The notes beneath the pieces are model-generated. The model worked only from the letters and a program-made list of their open reading frames with translations, was not told where the DNA came from and made no database searches. Positions 36,856 to 44,322 of a stretch of 44,322 nt of DNA are shown one piece after another; position 1 is the first letter of the stretch; each line of letters opens with the position of its first letter. The position numbers and the translations under genes are program-made. This stretch comes from Bacteroidota bacterium. GTDB taxonomy: Bacteria > Bacteroidota > Bacteroidia > Chitinophagales > Chitinophagaceae. Location of the stretch: positions 1-44,322 of the forward strand of contig JAEVZP010000190.1 of NCBI GenBank assembly GCA_023392185.1. Direction: 5' to 3'.

Positions 36856-38745
36856 CTACCCCTCGCTCAGTTCCAGCCAGCGGGTCTCTTTTTCATCCAG
36901 CAAATCGGTGATTTCGGCGATGCGGTCGCTGTGTTTTTGTAGTTCTTCATACGGCAACGTGCCGGTACTCAGCGCTTCGGTAAGTTGCAGTTTCTCGGCT
37001 TCCAGTTGCGGCATTTCTTTCTCCAACTGCTCCAGTTCCCGCTGCTCTTTATAGCTTAATTTCTTGGTGGCGGGCCTGGATTTTGGGGAAATTTCCCCAA
37101 CCGGCTGGGCAGCTTTAGCTTCCTGGGCCTTGGCGTTTTGGGCTTTCTCCTTTTCCCGCAAATCAATGCGGTACTGGGTATAATTTCCCGGAAAATCACG
37201 GATATTTCCGCCCCCTTCAAACACAAACAGGTGGTCCACCAGCCGGTCCATAAAGTAGCGGTCGTGGCTCACCACAATAAGGCATCCCGGAAATTCGCTT
37301 AAGAAATCTTCCAGCACGGCGAGCGTCGGCAGGTCGAGGTCGTTGGTCGGCTCGTCGAGAATCAGAAAGTTGGGGTTGCGGAACAGGATGCTCAGCAGGT
37401 GCAGGCGCTTTTTTTCGCCGCCGGAAAGTTTGGAGAGATAGGTGTATTGCTGCTCCGGAGTAAACAGAAAACGTTCCAGAAACTGCGACGCACTGAGCGA
37501 GGAGCCGTCGGCGAGCGGGAAGTTTTCCGCAATGCCTTTCACGAACTCAATCATCCGCACGTCTTCTTTGTATTGCAGGCCCGTCTGCGAGAAATTGCCG
37601 AACACCACCGTGTCGCCGATGTTGATTTTTCCGGAATCCGCCTTCTCGATGCCTTGCAGAATGTTTAAGAACGTGCTTTTTCCGGCGCCGTTTTTGCCTA
37701 CAATGCCCAGCCGCTCACCTTTATTAAACGTGTAGTCAAAGCCTTTGAGAATCACCTTATCACCATAGGATTTATACACTTTTTTCAGCTCCGCAATCTT
37801 GCCGCCGAGGCGCGTCATCTTGGCCTCAAGTTGCACTTTCTCGTCGGTGATGCGCTGCTTGGCCTGCTTTTCCACTTCGTAAAAACGGTCTTCGCGGGCG
37901 CGGGCCTTGGTGGAGCGGGCTTTGGGTTGCTTGCGCATCCATTCCAATTCTTTGCGGTAGGTGTTGCGCGCCTTGTCGATGCTCGCGGCGGTGCTTTCGA
38001 TGCGGGCGGCTTTCTGCTCCAGGTAGCGCTCGTAGTCGCCTTTGTAGGTGTAGAGTTTGCCTTCGTCGAGCTCCCAGATTTCCTCACAAACCGAGTCCAG
38101 AAAATACCGGTCGTGGGTCACCATTAAGAGCGTAATAGCTTCGGCGGAAAGGTAATGTTCCAGCCATTCCACCATACCTACGTCGAGGTGGTTGGTGGGT
38201 TCGTCCATAACCAGCAAGGTGTGTTTGGGCTCAAAGCCAATATCAATCAACACGCGGGCGAGGGCGACCCGTTTGCGCTGTCCGCCGGAAAGCGTACCCA
38301 CCGGTTGGTCTAAATTGTGGATATTCAGCTTACCCAGAATCTGCTTCACTTTGGCATCGAAATCCCAGGCGCCGAGTTCGTCCATTTTGGCGAGGGCGCG
38401 GCTCATCGCTTCGGCGTCGGCCCCGGTTTCTACGGCCAGTTCGTAGTCGCGCAGGGCCACGGCTGCCGGGTGCGGATAATGGAAAATGTTATCGGCCACC
38501 GAGCGGTCTTCGGCAAACTGCGGTTCCTGCTCAAAAAGCACCACCGAAACGTCTTTATTGACGCGCAGCGTGCCACTGTCGGGCACATCAAGGCCGCAGA
38601 GAATGCGCAAAAGCGTACTTTTTCCGGAACCGTTTTTGGCTACAAGGGCAATCTTATCGCCGCCGGAAATATGAAAAGTAAGATTGTGGAAAAGAGGTTT
38701 GATGCCAAAGGACTTCGAGATATTTTCGGCGCTCAGGTAGTGCAT
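36856..38745 (-). CDS. ABC-F family ATPase (Uup-like)
   Basis: The ATG at 38745 gives 629 residues with two ABC domains and no membrane part. Domain 1 has Walker A AKNGSGKST, signature LSGGQRKRVALARVL and Walker B MDEPTNHLD. The P-site linker (EQKAARIESTAASIDKARNTYRKELEWMRKQPKARSTKAR) is rich in basic residues. Domain 2 has GKNGAGKST, LSGGEKKRLHLL and LDEPTNDLD. A C-terminal coiled coil (YKEQRELEQLEKEMPQLEAEKLQLTEAL) follows, as in Uup. ABC-F proteins act on the ribosome to relieve stalling or in ribosome assembly. An 18-codon in-frame extension upstream lacks family similarity. Confidence 0.93.
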   Translation of the reverse strand: MHYLSAENISKSFGIKPLFHNLTFHISGGDKIALVAKNGSGKSTLLRILCGLDVPDSGTLRVNKDVSVVLFEQEPQFAEDRSVADNIFHYPHPAAVALRDYELAVETGADAEAMSRALAKMDELGAWDFDAKVKQILGKLNIHNLDQPVGTLSGGQRKRVALARVLIDIGFEPKHTLLVMDEPTNHLDVGMVEWLEHYLSAEAITLLMVTHDRYFLDSVCEEIWELDEGKLYTYKGDYERYLEQKAARIESTAASIDKARNTYRKELEWMRKQPKARSTKARAREDRFYEVEKQAKQRITDEKVQLEAKMTRLGGKIAELKKVYKSYGDKVILKGFDYTFNKGERLGIVGKNGAGKSTFLNILQGIEKADSGKINIGDTVVFGNFSQTGLQYKEDVRMIEFVKGIAENFPLADGSSLSASQFLERFLFTPEQQYTYLSKLSGGEKKRLHLLSILFRNPNFLILDEPTNDLDLPTLAVLEDFLSEFPGCLIVVSHDRYFMDRLVDHLFVFEGGGNIRDFPGNYTQYRIDLREKEKAQNAKAQEAKAAQPVGEISPKSRPATKKLSYKEQRELEQLEKEMPQLEAEKLQLTEALSTGTLPYEELQKHSDRIAEITDLLDEKETRWLELSEG

Positions 38746-38909
38746 GGCGCGAAGGTACATTTCCGGAAAGCGGCAGGTAGGGCAATGGCAAGATAACAAT
38801 AAGGTCCGGCTGATCAGAAATCCCGGAAATCCGAAACCATTGTCTGCTTTATGATTTATATTTATGCTGTATTTTATTAAGGGGTTAGTTTGAATCTATC
38901 TGCAAAACA

Positions 38910-39503
38910 ATGTTTATCGGTTTTCTTTTCGCTCCCAATCGTCAACTGGTTTTGACGGTACTCTTCACCTTGGCAATCGCTGTAGTGTTCCAATCCTGTA
39001 ACCGGTGCAAACCGATCGGCAGCGTTTGCGAGAGCGTTGATAACTCCGTTGTCATCCTGGACGGAGAAACTTATTCTTTCCGGCAGGAACGGATTGTAAA
39101 CACCCGGATTTCTGAAAAAGACAGCGTCGTACTTCTGAACTATTCCGTTTCCAGAAACGGGAATCACACAAATTCTAATGTGGATATCGGATTTGGCTTT
39201 ATTATTTCGCTAAAGCTCAATCGGTTTCCGGGCGACAGTCTTTCTTTTCAATCCGGCACTATTGAGTTTATTAAAGACAATGTCGGCGGTGATTTTTACA
39301 ATTTTCAATCGCCCTTATTGGAAGTCAATACTTATCAGTGTTGTGCCTGTGGCAGTACAGAACCCGGCATACTGGCGGCCGGCGGACCAGATAAACTTAT
39401 CCTGACATTGAAAGGGCCGGCGGTGAAAGACAGTACGCAGCAAAAACAAGTGGAATTCCGGGTAAATTATACCACCCGAAAATCGCCGCTGGAAGCCTGC
39501 TAA
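38910..39503 (+). CDS. putative lipoprotein of unknown function, 197 residues
   Basis: The N-terminus MFIGFLFAPNRQLVLTVLFTLAIAVVFQSC looks like a lipoprotein signal with a somewhat long n-region. The mature part is beta-rich (VVILDGETYSFRQERIVN, NVDIGFGFIISLKLNRFPGDSLSFQSG) and has seven Cys residues, including CNRC, CCAC and a C-terminal Cys. I recognise no family. It stands alone, divergent from the ABC-F gene, and a MITE-like element begins 22 bp after its stop. Confidence 0.65.
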   Translation: MFIGFLFAPNRQLVLTVLFTLAIAVVFQSCNRCKPIGSVCESVDNSVVILDGETYSFRQERIVNTRISEKDSVVLLNYSVSRNGNHTNSNVDIGFGFIISLKLNRFPGDSLSFQSGTIEFIKDNVGGDFYNFQSPLLEVNTYQCCACGSTEPGILAAGGPDKLILTLKGPAVKDSTQQKQVEFRVNYTTRKSPLEAC

Positions 39504-39525
39504 CGAAGATCCTTTTCTTTATTTT

Positions 39526-39671
39526 AACGTGAAACTTGTTTTAAGATGATAATGGAAACAGAGACACCCGTCAGTTCTTTGTGGACCTCTGTGCCTTCTT
39601 TGTGCTCTCTGTGGCCGCCATCTCAACTATAACCAATTGAAAGTGAATACTCCTAAAGCGAGATTCACGTT
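39526..39671 (-). mobile_element. MITE-like element, copy B (146 bp, inverted relative to copy A)
   Basis: Its reverse complement aligns along its length with 36586-36761, with about 30 bp missing. The ends AACGTGAAACTTGTTTTAAG and CGAGATTCACGTT are inverted. The 287-bp gap 39504-39791 holds only this element and a further degenerate CCACGGAGAACACAAAG-type fragment near 39699-39720. Confidence 0.65.
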
Positions 39672-39791
39672 GTTTTACAAGGGAGATCAGGTGGAAATAC
39701 GGGCCACGGAGAACACAAAGATTTTCACGGAGTGCCGCGGAGGGGTTTTTGAAACGGGATAGCCGGCCATTCCGCAAGCCTGCTTTATTCG

Positions 39792-40388
39792 TCAGGCCCC
39801 TTTCCGCAGCCAGCCCACAATCCGACCGTGCTCCAACTGCCATTTCCCTTCCTTTTGAAGCAGCGGAATCGTTTCGCGGGACGTGCCGCCCGGACCGGGA
39901 TTTTGCTGGATGATTTGGATTTTATCATCCGCCACTTTTGAAACAATCGCTACGTGCCCGTAGCGGTTTAGAAGATGTCCTTTAAAAATCAAGAGGTCGT
40001 CGGGTTGCGGCCTGGAGGCACTTGGATTGGTGAATTGCAGCAACGCTCTTTTGGGATTCAGCGCGCCGTCGGTCACCGACTTGTCGAAGAAATCTTTGGC
40101 ATGGCCGTAAGCATCGGGCATTTTATGACCCAGATGCTCATAGTAATAGCGCTTCACAAACTCAACGCACTGGTAGCGCAGCCCCAGATTGTAGCCGTCG
40201 GCCGTGGTGTTGCGCCCGGAAACATTCCCGACACTGCCATTGTAATATACTACCACCCCGTTGAGGCTATCCACCGGCTTTCCAACCGAAACACCGGGAT
40301 TTCGCTGCATATAGCGGTAACCCCATACGCCCGCTGCGGCCAGGAGCGAAACGCCAACCAGTCCCAGGATCCAAAAGCCTTTCTTCAT
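39792..40388 (-). CDS. CHAP-domain amidase, membrane-anchored
   Basis: The ATG at 40388 gives 198 residues. An N-terminal membrane segment (FWILGLVGVSLLAAAGVWGY) is followed by a CHAP domain. The catalytic Cys is C74 in NLGLRYQCVEFVKRYYYEHLG and the His is H145 in NRYGHVAIVSKV; IQQNPGPGG lies downstream. The Y-Q-C-V-E-F-V-x-R motif resembles the amidase domain of glutathionylspermidine synthetase more than phage lysins. The domain faces the periplasm and probably cuts a peptidoglycan peptide or a related amide. A 24-bp TTCCGGAA-centred palindrome lies 25 bp upstream of its start. Confidence 0.87.
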   Translation of the reverse strand: MKKGFWILGLVGVSLLAAAGVWGYRYMQRNPGVSVGKPVDSLNGVVVYYNGSVGNVSGRNTTADGYNLGLRYQCVEFVKRYYYEHLGHKMPDAYGHAKDFFDKSVTDGALNPKRALLQFTNPSASRPQPDDLLIFKGHLLNRYGHVAIVSKVADDKIQIIQQNPGPGGTSRETIPLLQKEGKWQLEHGRIVGWLRKGA

Positions 40389-40412
40389 AAAAATATACAG
40401 CAAGCCGGTTGG

Positions 40413-40436
40413 GCCACAATTTCCGGAAATTGTGGC
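40413..40436. repeat. 24-bp perfect palindrome centred on TTCCGGAA
   Basis: GCCACAATTTCC and its reverse complement meet at the CCGG centre (40423-40426). It lies between two leftward genes, where it could act as hairpin, operator or nuclease/methylase site. Confidence 0.75.
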
Positions 40437-40478
40437 AAAAAGCGCCGTTTTTTCCCTTCTCTTTGAAAGGAAAGATTT

Positions 40479-41564
40479 TTAGGGATTGATTGTCAGGAAG
40501 ATATACGCAACGAGGTTCACCAGCAATACCACGCCATACACCGCATTGCTGCGTCCGCCAATCAGCGACAGCATGACCGTGAAAATGGAAATTACCAGCA
40601 GGATAATGGAAAGCGTATCCAGCCCCAGCACAATGGGGAAGCCATATATAAAGCTGGCTATGGATACGGCGGGAATTGTGAGTCCAATACTGGCCAGCGC
40701 CGAGCCGAGGGCCAGGTTCAGGCTGTTTTGAAGGCGGTTTTTCCGGGCGGAACTCACGGCGGCAATGCCTTCCGGCAACAGGATAATAGCGGCAATGATG
40801 ATTCCGACCAAGCTTTTGGGCAGTCCGTTACTCACGATAAACCGCTCGATGGGTGGCGAAAGTGTCTTGGCCAGCAACACAACAATCGTAAGACTCAGAA
40901 GCAAAAACACCAGGCTGATAATCATGGCCTTATTGGAGACCTGATTGCTTTTTTCACCGGGTGTTTCGGGTGCATCGGCAATAAAATATTCGCGGTGCCG
41001 AACGGTTTGAGCTGCAATAAAGGCCGTATAAATCGCCAGACAGGCAAAAGACTCAAACAAAAGCTGTGCTTTGGTGTAGAACGGCCCTGCCTGACTTTTG
41101 GTGTAGGTCGGCAAAATCATGGTAAAAGCCACAATTGAAACCAGCGATACCAAAGCAATTTTTACTGAATGCGGCGAAAAAGTTTGGGTGTGGAACTTCC
41201 GCCCACCAATAAAAAGGCTCAGGCCCACAATACCATTCAGGATAAGCATCACGGCGGCATACACCGTGTCGCGGGCAAAAGAGGCATAGTTTTCCCCACC
41301 CGAAAGCATCAGGGAAATAATAATCGCCACCTCAATAATGGTAATGGAAACCGCCAGAATGATCGTTCCATAAGGCTCCCCCACCCGATAAGCAATAATC
41401 TCAGAATGGTGTACCGCCGACATTACACAGAAAATCAACAACACGCCTGCAACGGCCTGAAAAAAAATATTGTTGTCCAGCAAACCCGTCAGGTATAAAA
41501 GGGTTGCAAGTAAGGGAATAGTGGTGGTCCACTGGTACAGCTTTCTGATTTTATGCATCGGCAT
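40479..41564 (-). CDS. calcium:proton antiporter (ChaA-like, CaCA superfamily)
   Basis: The 361-residue protein has about eleven hydrophobic segments and the two alpha-repeat motifs of cation/proton exchangers. The first is GEPYGTIILAVSITIIEVAIIISLMLSGG and the second is LLPEGIAAVSSARKNRLQNSLNLALGSALASIGLTIPAVS, each with the transport Glu. Order and length match E. coli ChaA, which exports Ca2+ or Na+/K+ in exchange for H+ at the inner membrane. It lies between the CHAP gene and an unknown secreted protein, all leftward. Spacing is 106 bp before it, so co-transcription is uncertain. Confidence 0.92.
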   Translation of the reverse strand: MPMHKIRKLYQWTTTIPLLATLLYLTGLLDNNIFFQAVAGVLLIFCVMSAVHHSEIIAYRVGEPYGTIILAVSITIIEVAIIISLMLSGGENYASFARDTVYAAVMLILNGIVGLSLFIGGRKFHTQTFSPHSVKIALVSLVSIVAFTMILPTYTKSQAGPFYTKAQLLFESFACLAIYTAFIAAQTVRHREYFIADAPETPGEKSNQVSNKAMIISLVFLLLSLTIVVLLAKTLSPPIERFIVSNGLPKSLVGIIIAAIILLPEGIAAVSSARKNRLQNSLNLALGSALASIGLTIPAVSIASFIYGFPIVLGLDTLSIILLVISIFTVMLSLIGGRSNAVYGVVLLVNLVAYIFLTINP

Positions 41565-41670
41565 CGGCGGGCGCGTAGAGGGAAGTCAAAGAGTAAAAAA
41601 GAGCGGCGCAGCCAAGGACGTTGCAACGCACCTGGCTTCAGCCAAAAATACTACCGGAAAAAAGAAGGTC

Positions 41671-42312
41671 TCAGATCTTATATCCGCCCAGCATATTGCT
41701 GTACCTTTCCTTCCAGTTGCGGGTGGCCTCGGCGATCTCTTTTTTTAGCTTTGTGCGCACCTCTCTGAAGAGGGCCTTTTGGGCCCTGCCCCTTACAAAC
41801 CGGCCACCGTATTGGGTTTCTACCTCGCGTATATATTGTTGCAATGCCGCTTCCTGCGCTGCGTTTTGGGGGGGATCGAATAAATAGGTAATCCCTTTGT
41901 GCGCCCACTCGCCGGAGCGGGCAGTTTCGATGTAAAGCACCGCATGGGTGCGGCGGAGCGTGCCGTTCTGGCCTACCGAATACACTTGTTTGCGAACGCC
42001 GTAGGGCGAAGCCGGCGCATCGCCGGCCCGCGACCAGTAGGAATAGAAGACAATGGTGGAGTCGGTGGTTTCAAAAGTTCCCAGGGCAACTGCCTCGCTG
42101 TTGTGATCGCCGGCGGTTTCGTGAATGGTGTGGGTTAAAAGCGGCTTTCCGTCCCGGTAAAGCGTAAGCTTCCGGATCGAATCCGGGGCGTCTTCGTTGA
42201 GCCGCGACTCCGTTTTAAAAACAAAGTCCTGTCCGCCGACCCGCCTGTTTTGGGTTTGGCCGCTGGCGGCGTAAAAACCTGTCAGAAGCAAAAAGAAGAT
42301 AAGGCTTTTCAT
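41671..42312 (-). CDS. secreted protein of unknown function, 213 residues
   Basis: The ATG at 42312 starts a signal peptide MKSLIFFLLLTGFYAASGQ. The mature part begins GGQDFVFKTESRLNEDAPDSIRKLTLYRDGKPLLTHTIHETAGDHNSEAVALGTFETTDSTIVFYSYWSRAG and is beta-rich. The C-terminal third is charged and helical (QEAALQQYIREVETQYGGRFVRGRAQKALFREVRTKLKKEIAEATRNWKERYSNMLGGYKI). No family is recognised. It starts 50 bp after the antiporter gene on the same strand, so it may belong to the same transcript. Confidence 0.7.
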   Translation of the reverse strand: MKSLIFFLLLTGFYAASGQTQNRRVGGQDFVFKTESRLNEDAPDSIRKLTLYRDGKPLLTHTIHETAGDHNSEAVALGTFETTDSTIVFYSYWSRAGDAPASPYGVRKQVYSVGQNGTLRRTHAVLYIETARSGEWAHKGITYLFDPPQNAAQEAALQQYIREVETQYGGRFVRGRAQKALFREVRTKLKKEIAEATRNWKERYSNMLGGYKI

Positions 42313-42361
42313 AAGGCAGGCGGTCTGTTTTGGAACAAAAGGGAAAATGGTACCGGCCCTT

Positions 42362-44322
42362 TCATTCCTTCCCGAAAATCTGCTTGGCCAGGCGCAGCCA
42401 CTGCTCCGAGCGTTTTTTCCCAACCGGCAAGGCGCTGGTAGGATGGAGGCCTGCATCTTCTTCCGGCAACCCGCGTTCCGGTTGCTGCGGATACACAAGC
42501 AGAATACTGGCTTTCTGGAAGTAAGTAGTAAGATAATAAGGCAGCTTCTCACTCGCCGGGAGGTAGGAAGCCTGGTCGCGCCGCGAGGTCACAATGGCAA
42601 AAAGATCTTGTTTGCCCAGCACACCGGTAAAAAACAAAAAGTCTTCCCAGGCGGTGAAAGGCTTGTGGGAAACGGATACGGAATAGGCCTTCTCTACCTG
42701 TAAAGCCTGCAGGCGCTCGTTGGTAGCCGGGCTGGCATAGAACGCTACCGACAAACCGGCTTCTTTGGCGAGGGTCATCAGCCGCTCGTGCCAGCTTTCA
42801 AAACCGGGTTCTTCCTCTGCGCCGGGCGTCACCAGGATCACCATGCGGTTGAGCGTGTTAATCGGCTTTATAGGTTTGTAGATAAAGACCGTTTCGAAGA
42901 TCCGGTTGAGCAATTGAGGAGTTGTTTTGCCCAAGGCACCGGTCATATCCGCATCGCGGTGGAGGCCGATAATGAGGTCGGTGATGTGTTTTTCCCGAAC
43001 GGTGTACGTGATACCGCTCACCACGCTGTTATCGTAGCGCGATATGGGCACCACCTCGTTTTCGGTGGCCGCTGCCTGATTGATGGCTTTGTCGAGCATT
43101 TTTTTACCCACCGCAGCGGCATTGTCGGCGCCGTCGTCGCTCACGATATGAAGGGCATACACCGGCAGGGCGCTTTTCTTGGGTCGCATCATCAGTCCAA
43201 GGTCAATCAGTTCCGGAACGCTTTCGGGCACCGCCAGCGAAATGAGGATGCCGCCTTCGGCGGGCGTATCGCCGGCAGCAGCGGCTTCCTCCTCGGCAGC
43301 CATTTGGCGGGCCGCTTTCTCCACCACAAAAGAACTGATGGCGCAGCTCACCAGAATCAGGAGGATGGTGCCGTTGAGCACGTCTTCGTTCAGGAGGCGG
43401 ATGGGTTCGCCGGTGGGCGTTTCCCCAATGATGATGTTATAGCCTACCAGGATAATGGCCAGGGTGGCGGCAGCATGCGAGGTGCTTAATCCAAAAATCA
43501 GCCGGCCTTCCACGGGTTGCATCTTAAATGCTTTCTGGGTGATGATAGCAGCCACGTATTTGGTTACCACCGCAACTACCACAATTACGGCAGCTACTTT
43601 CAGGGCCCCCCAGCCTTTCACCAGCACCGTTACATCCACCAGCATGCCCACGCTGATGAGGAAAAACGGAATAAACAAGGCATTGCCCACAAAGTCAATC
43701 CGGTTCATCAGGGGCGAGGTGTGCGGCACAAACCGGTTGAGCACCAGTCCGGAAAAGAAGGCACCGATAATGGCTTCAATGCCGGCGGCCTCAGCCAGGA
43801 AAGATGCCAGAAATACGATCGCCAGCACAAAGATGTATTGCGAAACGCTGTCGGTGAAATGCCGGAAAAACCAGCGGATAATAATCGGGAAAACAAAGAA
43901 GACGATGCCCACAAACAAGAGTGTGGAAACGCCCAGTTTCACCCAAAAGCTGGAGGTAACCTCCCCCTGCGTCATGCCGGCAACCGCTGCCAGAATCAGA
44001 AGTGCAAGGATATCGGTAATCATAGTACCGCCCACGGTGAGCGTTACCGCGCGGTTTTTGCTCACCCCATAGCGGCTGGCAATGGGATAGGCAATCAGCG
44101 TATGGGTGGAAAACATGCTGGCCAGCAGGATGGACGACATAAAGCTGAAGCCGAGCACATAATGGGAAGCCAGCGTACCGACCAAGAGGGGCAGCAAAAA
44201 GGTGACCAGCCCAAAGACGAGGATTTTATTCCGGTTTTTCTTAAACTCGGTCAGGTCAATTTCCAACCCGGCCAAAAACATGATATACAAGAGCCCCACG
44301 GTTCCGAACAGCACAATACTGC
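42362..44322 (-). CDS. CPA2-type cation:proton antiporter with C-terminal USP-like region, 5' end outside window
   Basis: The frame is open to the right window edge; at least 650 residues are present. The membrane part has the Na+/H+ exchanger pattern: FGTVGLLYIMFLAGLEIDLTEFKKNRNKILVFGLVTFLLP, SSILLASMFSTHTLIAYPIASRYGVSKNRAVTLTVGGTMITDILALLILA, and EAAGIEAIIGAFFSGLVLNRFVPHTSPLMNRIDFVGNALFIPFFLISVGMLVD. About 300 cytoplasmic residues after the last helix look like two degenerate UspA-like domains, as in Bacteroidota KefB/NhaS3-like exchangers. One or two N-terminal helices are missing beyond the edge. It exchanges Na+ or K+ for H+. Confidence 0.9.
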   Translation of the reverse strand, partial: SIVLFGTVGLLYIMFLAGLEIDLTEFKKNRNKILVFGLVTFLLPLLVGTLASHYVLGFSFMSSILLASMFSTHTLIAYPIASRYGVSKNRAVTLTVGGTMITDILALLILAAVAGMTQGEVTSSFWVKLGVSTLLFVGIVFFVFPIIIRWFFRHFTDSVSQYIFVLAIVFLASFLAEAAGIEAIIGAFFSGLVLNRFVPHTSPLMNRIDFVGNALFIPFFLISVGMLVDVTVLVKGWGALKVAAVIVVVAVVTKYVAAIITQKAFKMQPVEGRLIFGLSTSHAAATLAIILVGYNIIIGETPTGEPIRLLNEDVLNGTILLILVSCAISSFVVEKAARQMAAEEEAAAAGDTPAEGGILISLAVPESVPELIDLGLMMRPKKSALPVYALHIVSDDGADNAAAVGKKMLDKAINQAAATENEVVPISRYDNSVVSGITYTVREKHITDLIIGLHRDADMTGALGKTTPQLLNRIFETVFIYKPIKPINTLNRMVILVTPGAEEEPGFESWHERLMTLAKEAGLSVAFYASPATNERLQALQVEKAYSVSVSHKPFTAWEDFLFFTGVLGKQDLFAIVTSRRDQASYLPASEKLPYYLTTYFQKASILLVYPQQPERGLPEEDAGLHPTSALPVGKKRSEQWLRLAKQIFGKE

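Overview
The window is a chromosomal segment of a Bacteroidota bacterium of intermediate GC content. The evidence is a DUF2480 protein, a secreted protein with a type IX secretion (T9SS) sorting tail, several promoter elements of the TAnnTTTG type, and many Bacteroidota-type family members (fused SpmA-SpmB, PpiD-like foldase). I cannot assign a genus; a Saprospiria- or Chitinophagia-like member is a guess.

The left part looks like the chromosome origin neighbourhood. Between a leftward PpiD-like gene and rightward nadA lies a 0.54-kb spacer with six exact TTATCCACA DnaA boxes plus several one-mismatch boxes. An AT-rich tract with a DnaA-trio-like CTA/TTA run sits beside the nadA start. Genes on both sides run away from it: DUF2480 and ppiD to the left, and nadA, a T9SS PA-domain protein, mnmG, recX, apaG and typA to the right. 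mnmG contains a perfect parS sequence. After typA comes a gene-free stretch of about 2.4 kb (11.1-13.5 kb) rich in hairpins, whose right end carries a dense cluster of GTTYCAC half-sites.

From 13.5 to 25.3 kb the content is housekeeping and envelope genes: a YiiX-like lipoprotein hydrolase, a DUF4878 lipoprotein, fused SpmA-SpmB, a zinc alcohol dehydrogenase, an LEA-type lipoprotein, a beta-barrel-like protein, a kinase-fold protein with dcd, a phosphopantetheinyl transferase, a Bax inhibitor-1 family protein and polA. Directly after polA (25.3-28.5 kb) sits a complete restriction-modification island. It has a BfiI-like PLD nuclease, an XRE controller with a candidate operator over its promoter, and a gamma-type adenine methyltransferase. 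The island is bracketed by two diverged copies of the last codons of polA.

The right part (28.5-44.3 kb) holds mltG, a Tat/lipoprotein flavin oxidoreductase, a GNAT acetyltransferase, a small disordered protein, a baeRF/Balon-like candidate ribosome-hibernation factor with a small partner, an ABC exporter pair, an ABC-F ATPase, a CHAP amidase, a Ca2+/H+ antiporter, several unknown secreted proteins and a truncated CPA2 antiporter. Its intergenic spaces carry several palindromic repeat families and two inverted copies of a MITE-like element.

The most striking global signal is the palindrome TTCCGGAA (often TTTCCGGAAA). I count 44 copies by hand in 44 kb where fewer than one is expected. More than half lie in the small intergenic fraction, and some form terminator-like hairpins. 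No tRNA, rRNA, CRISPR array or transposase gene was recognised.
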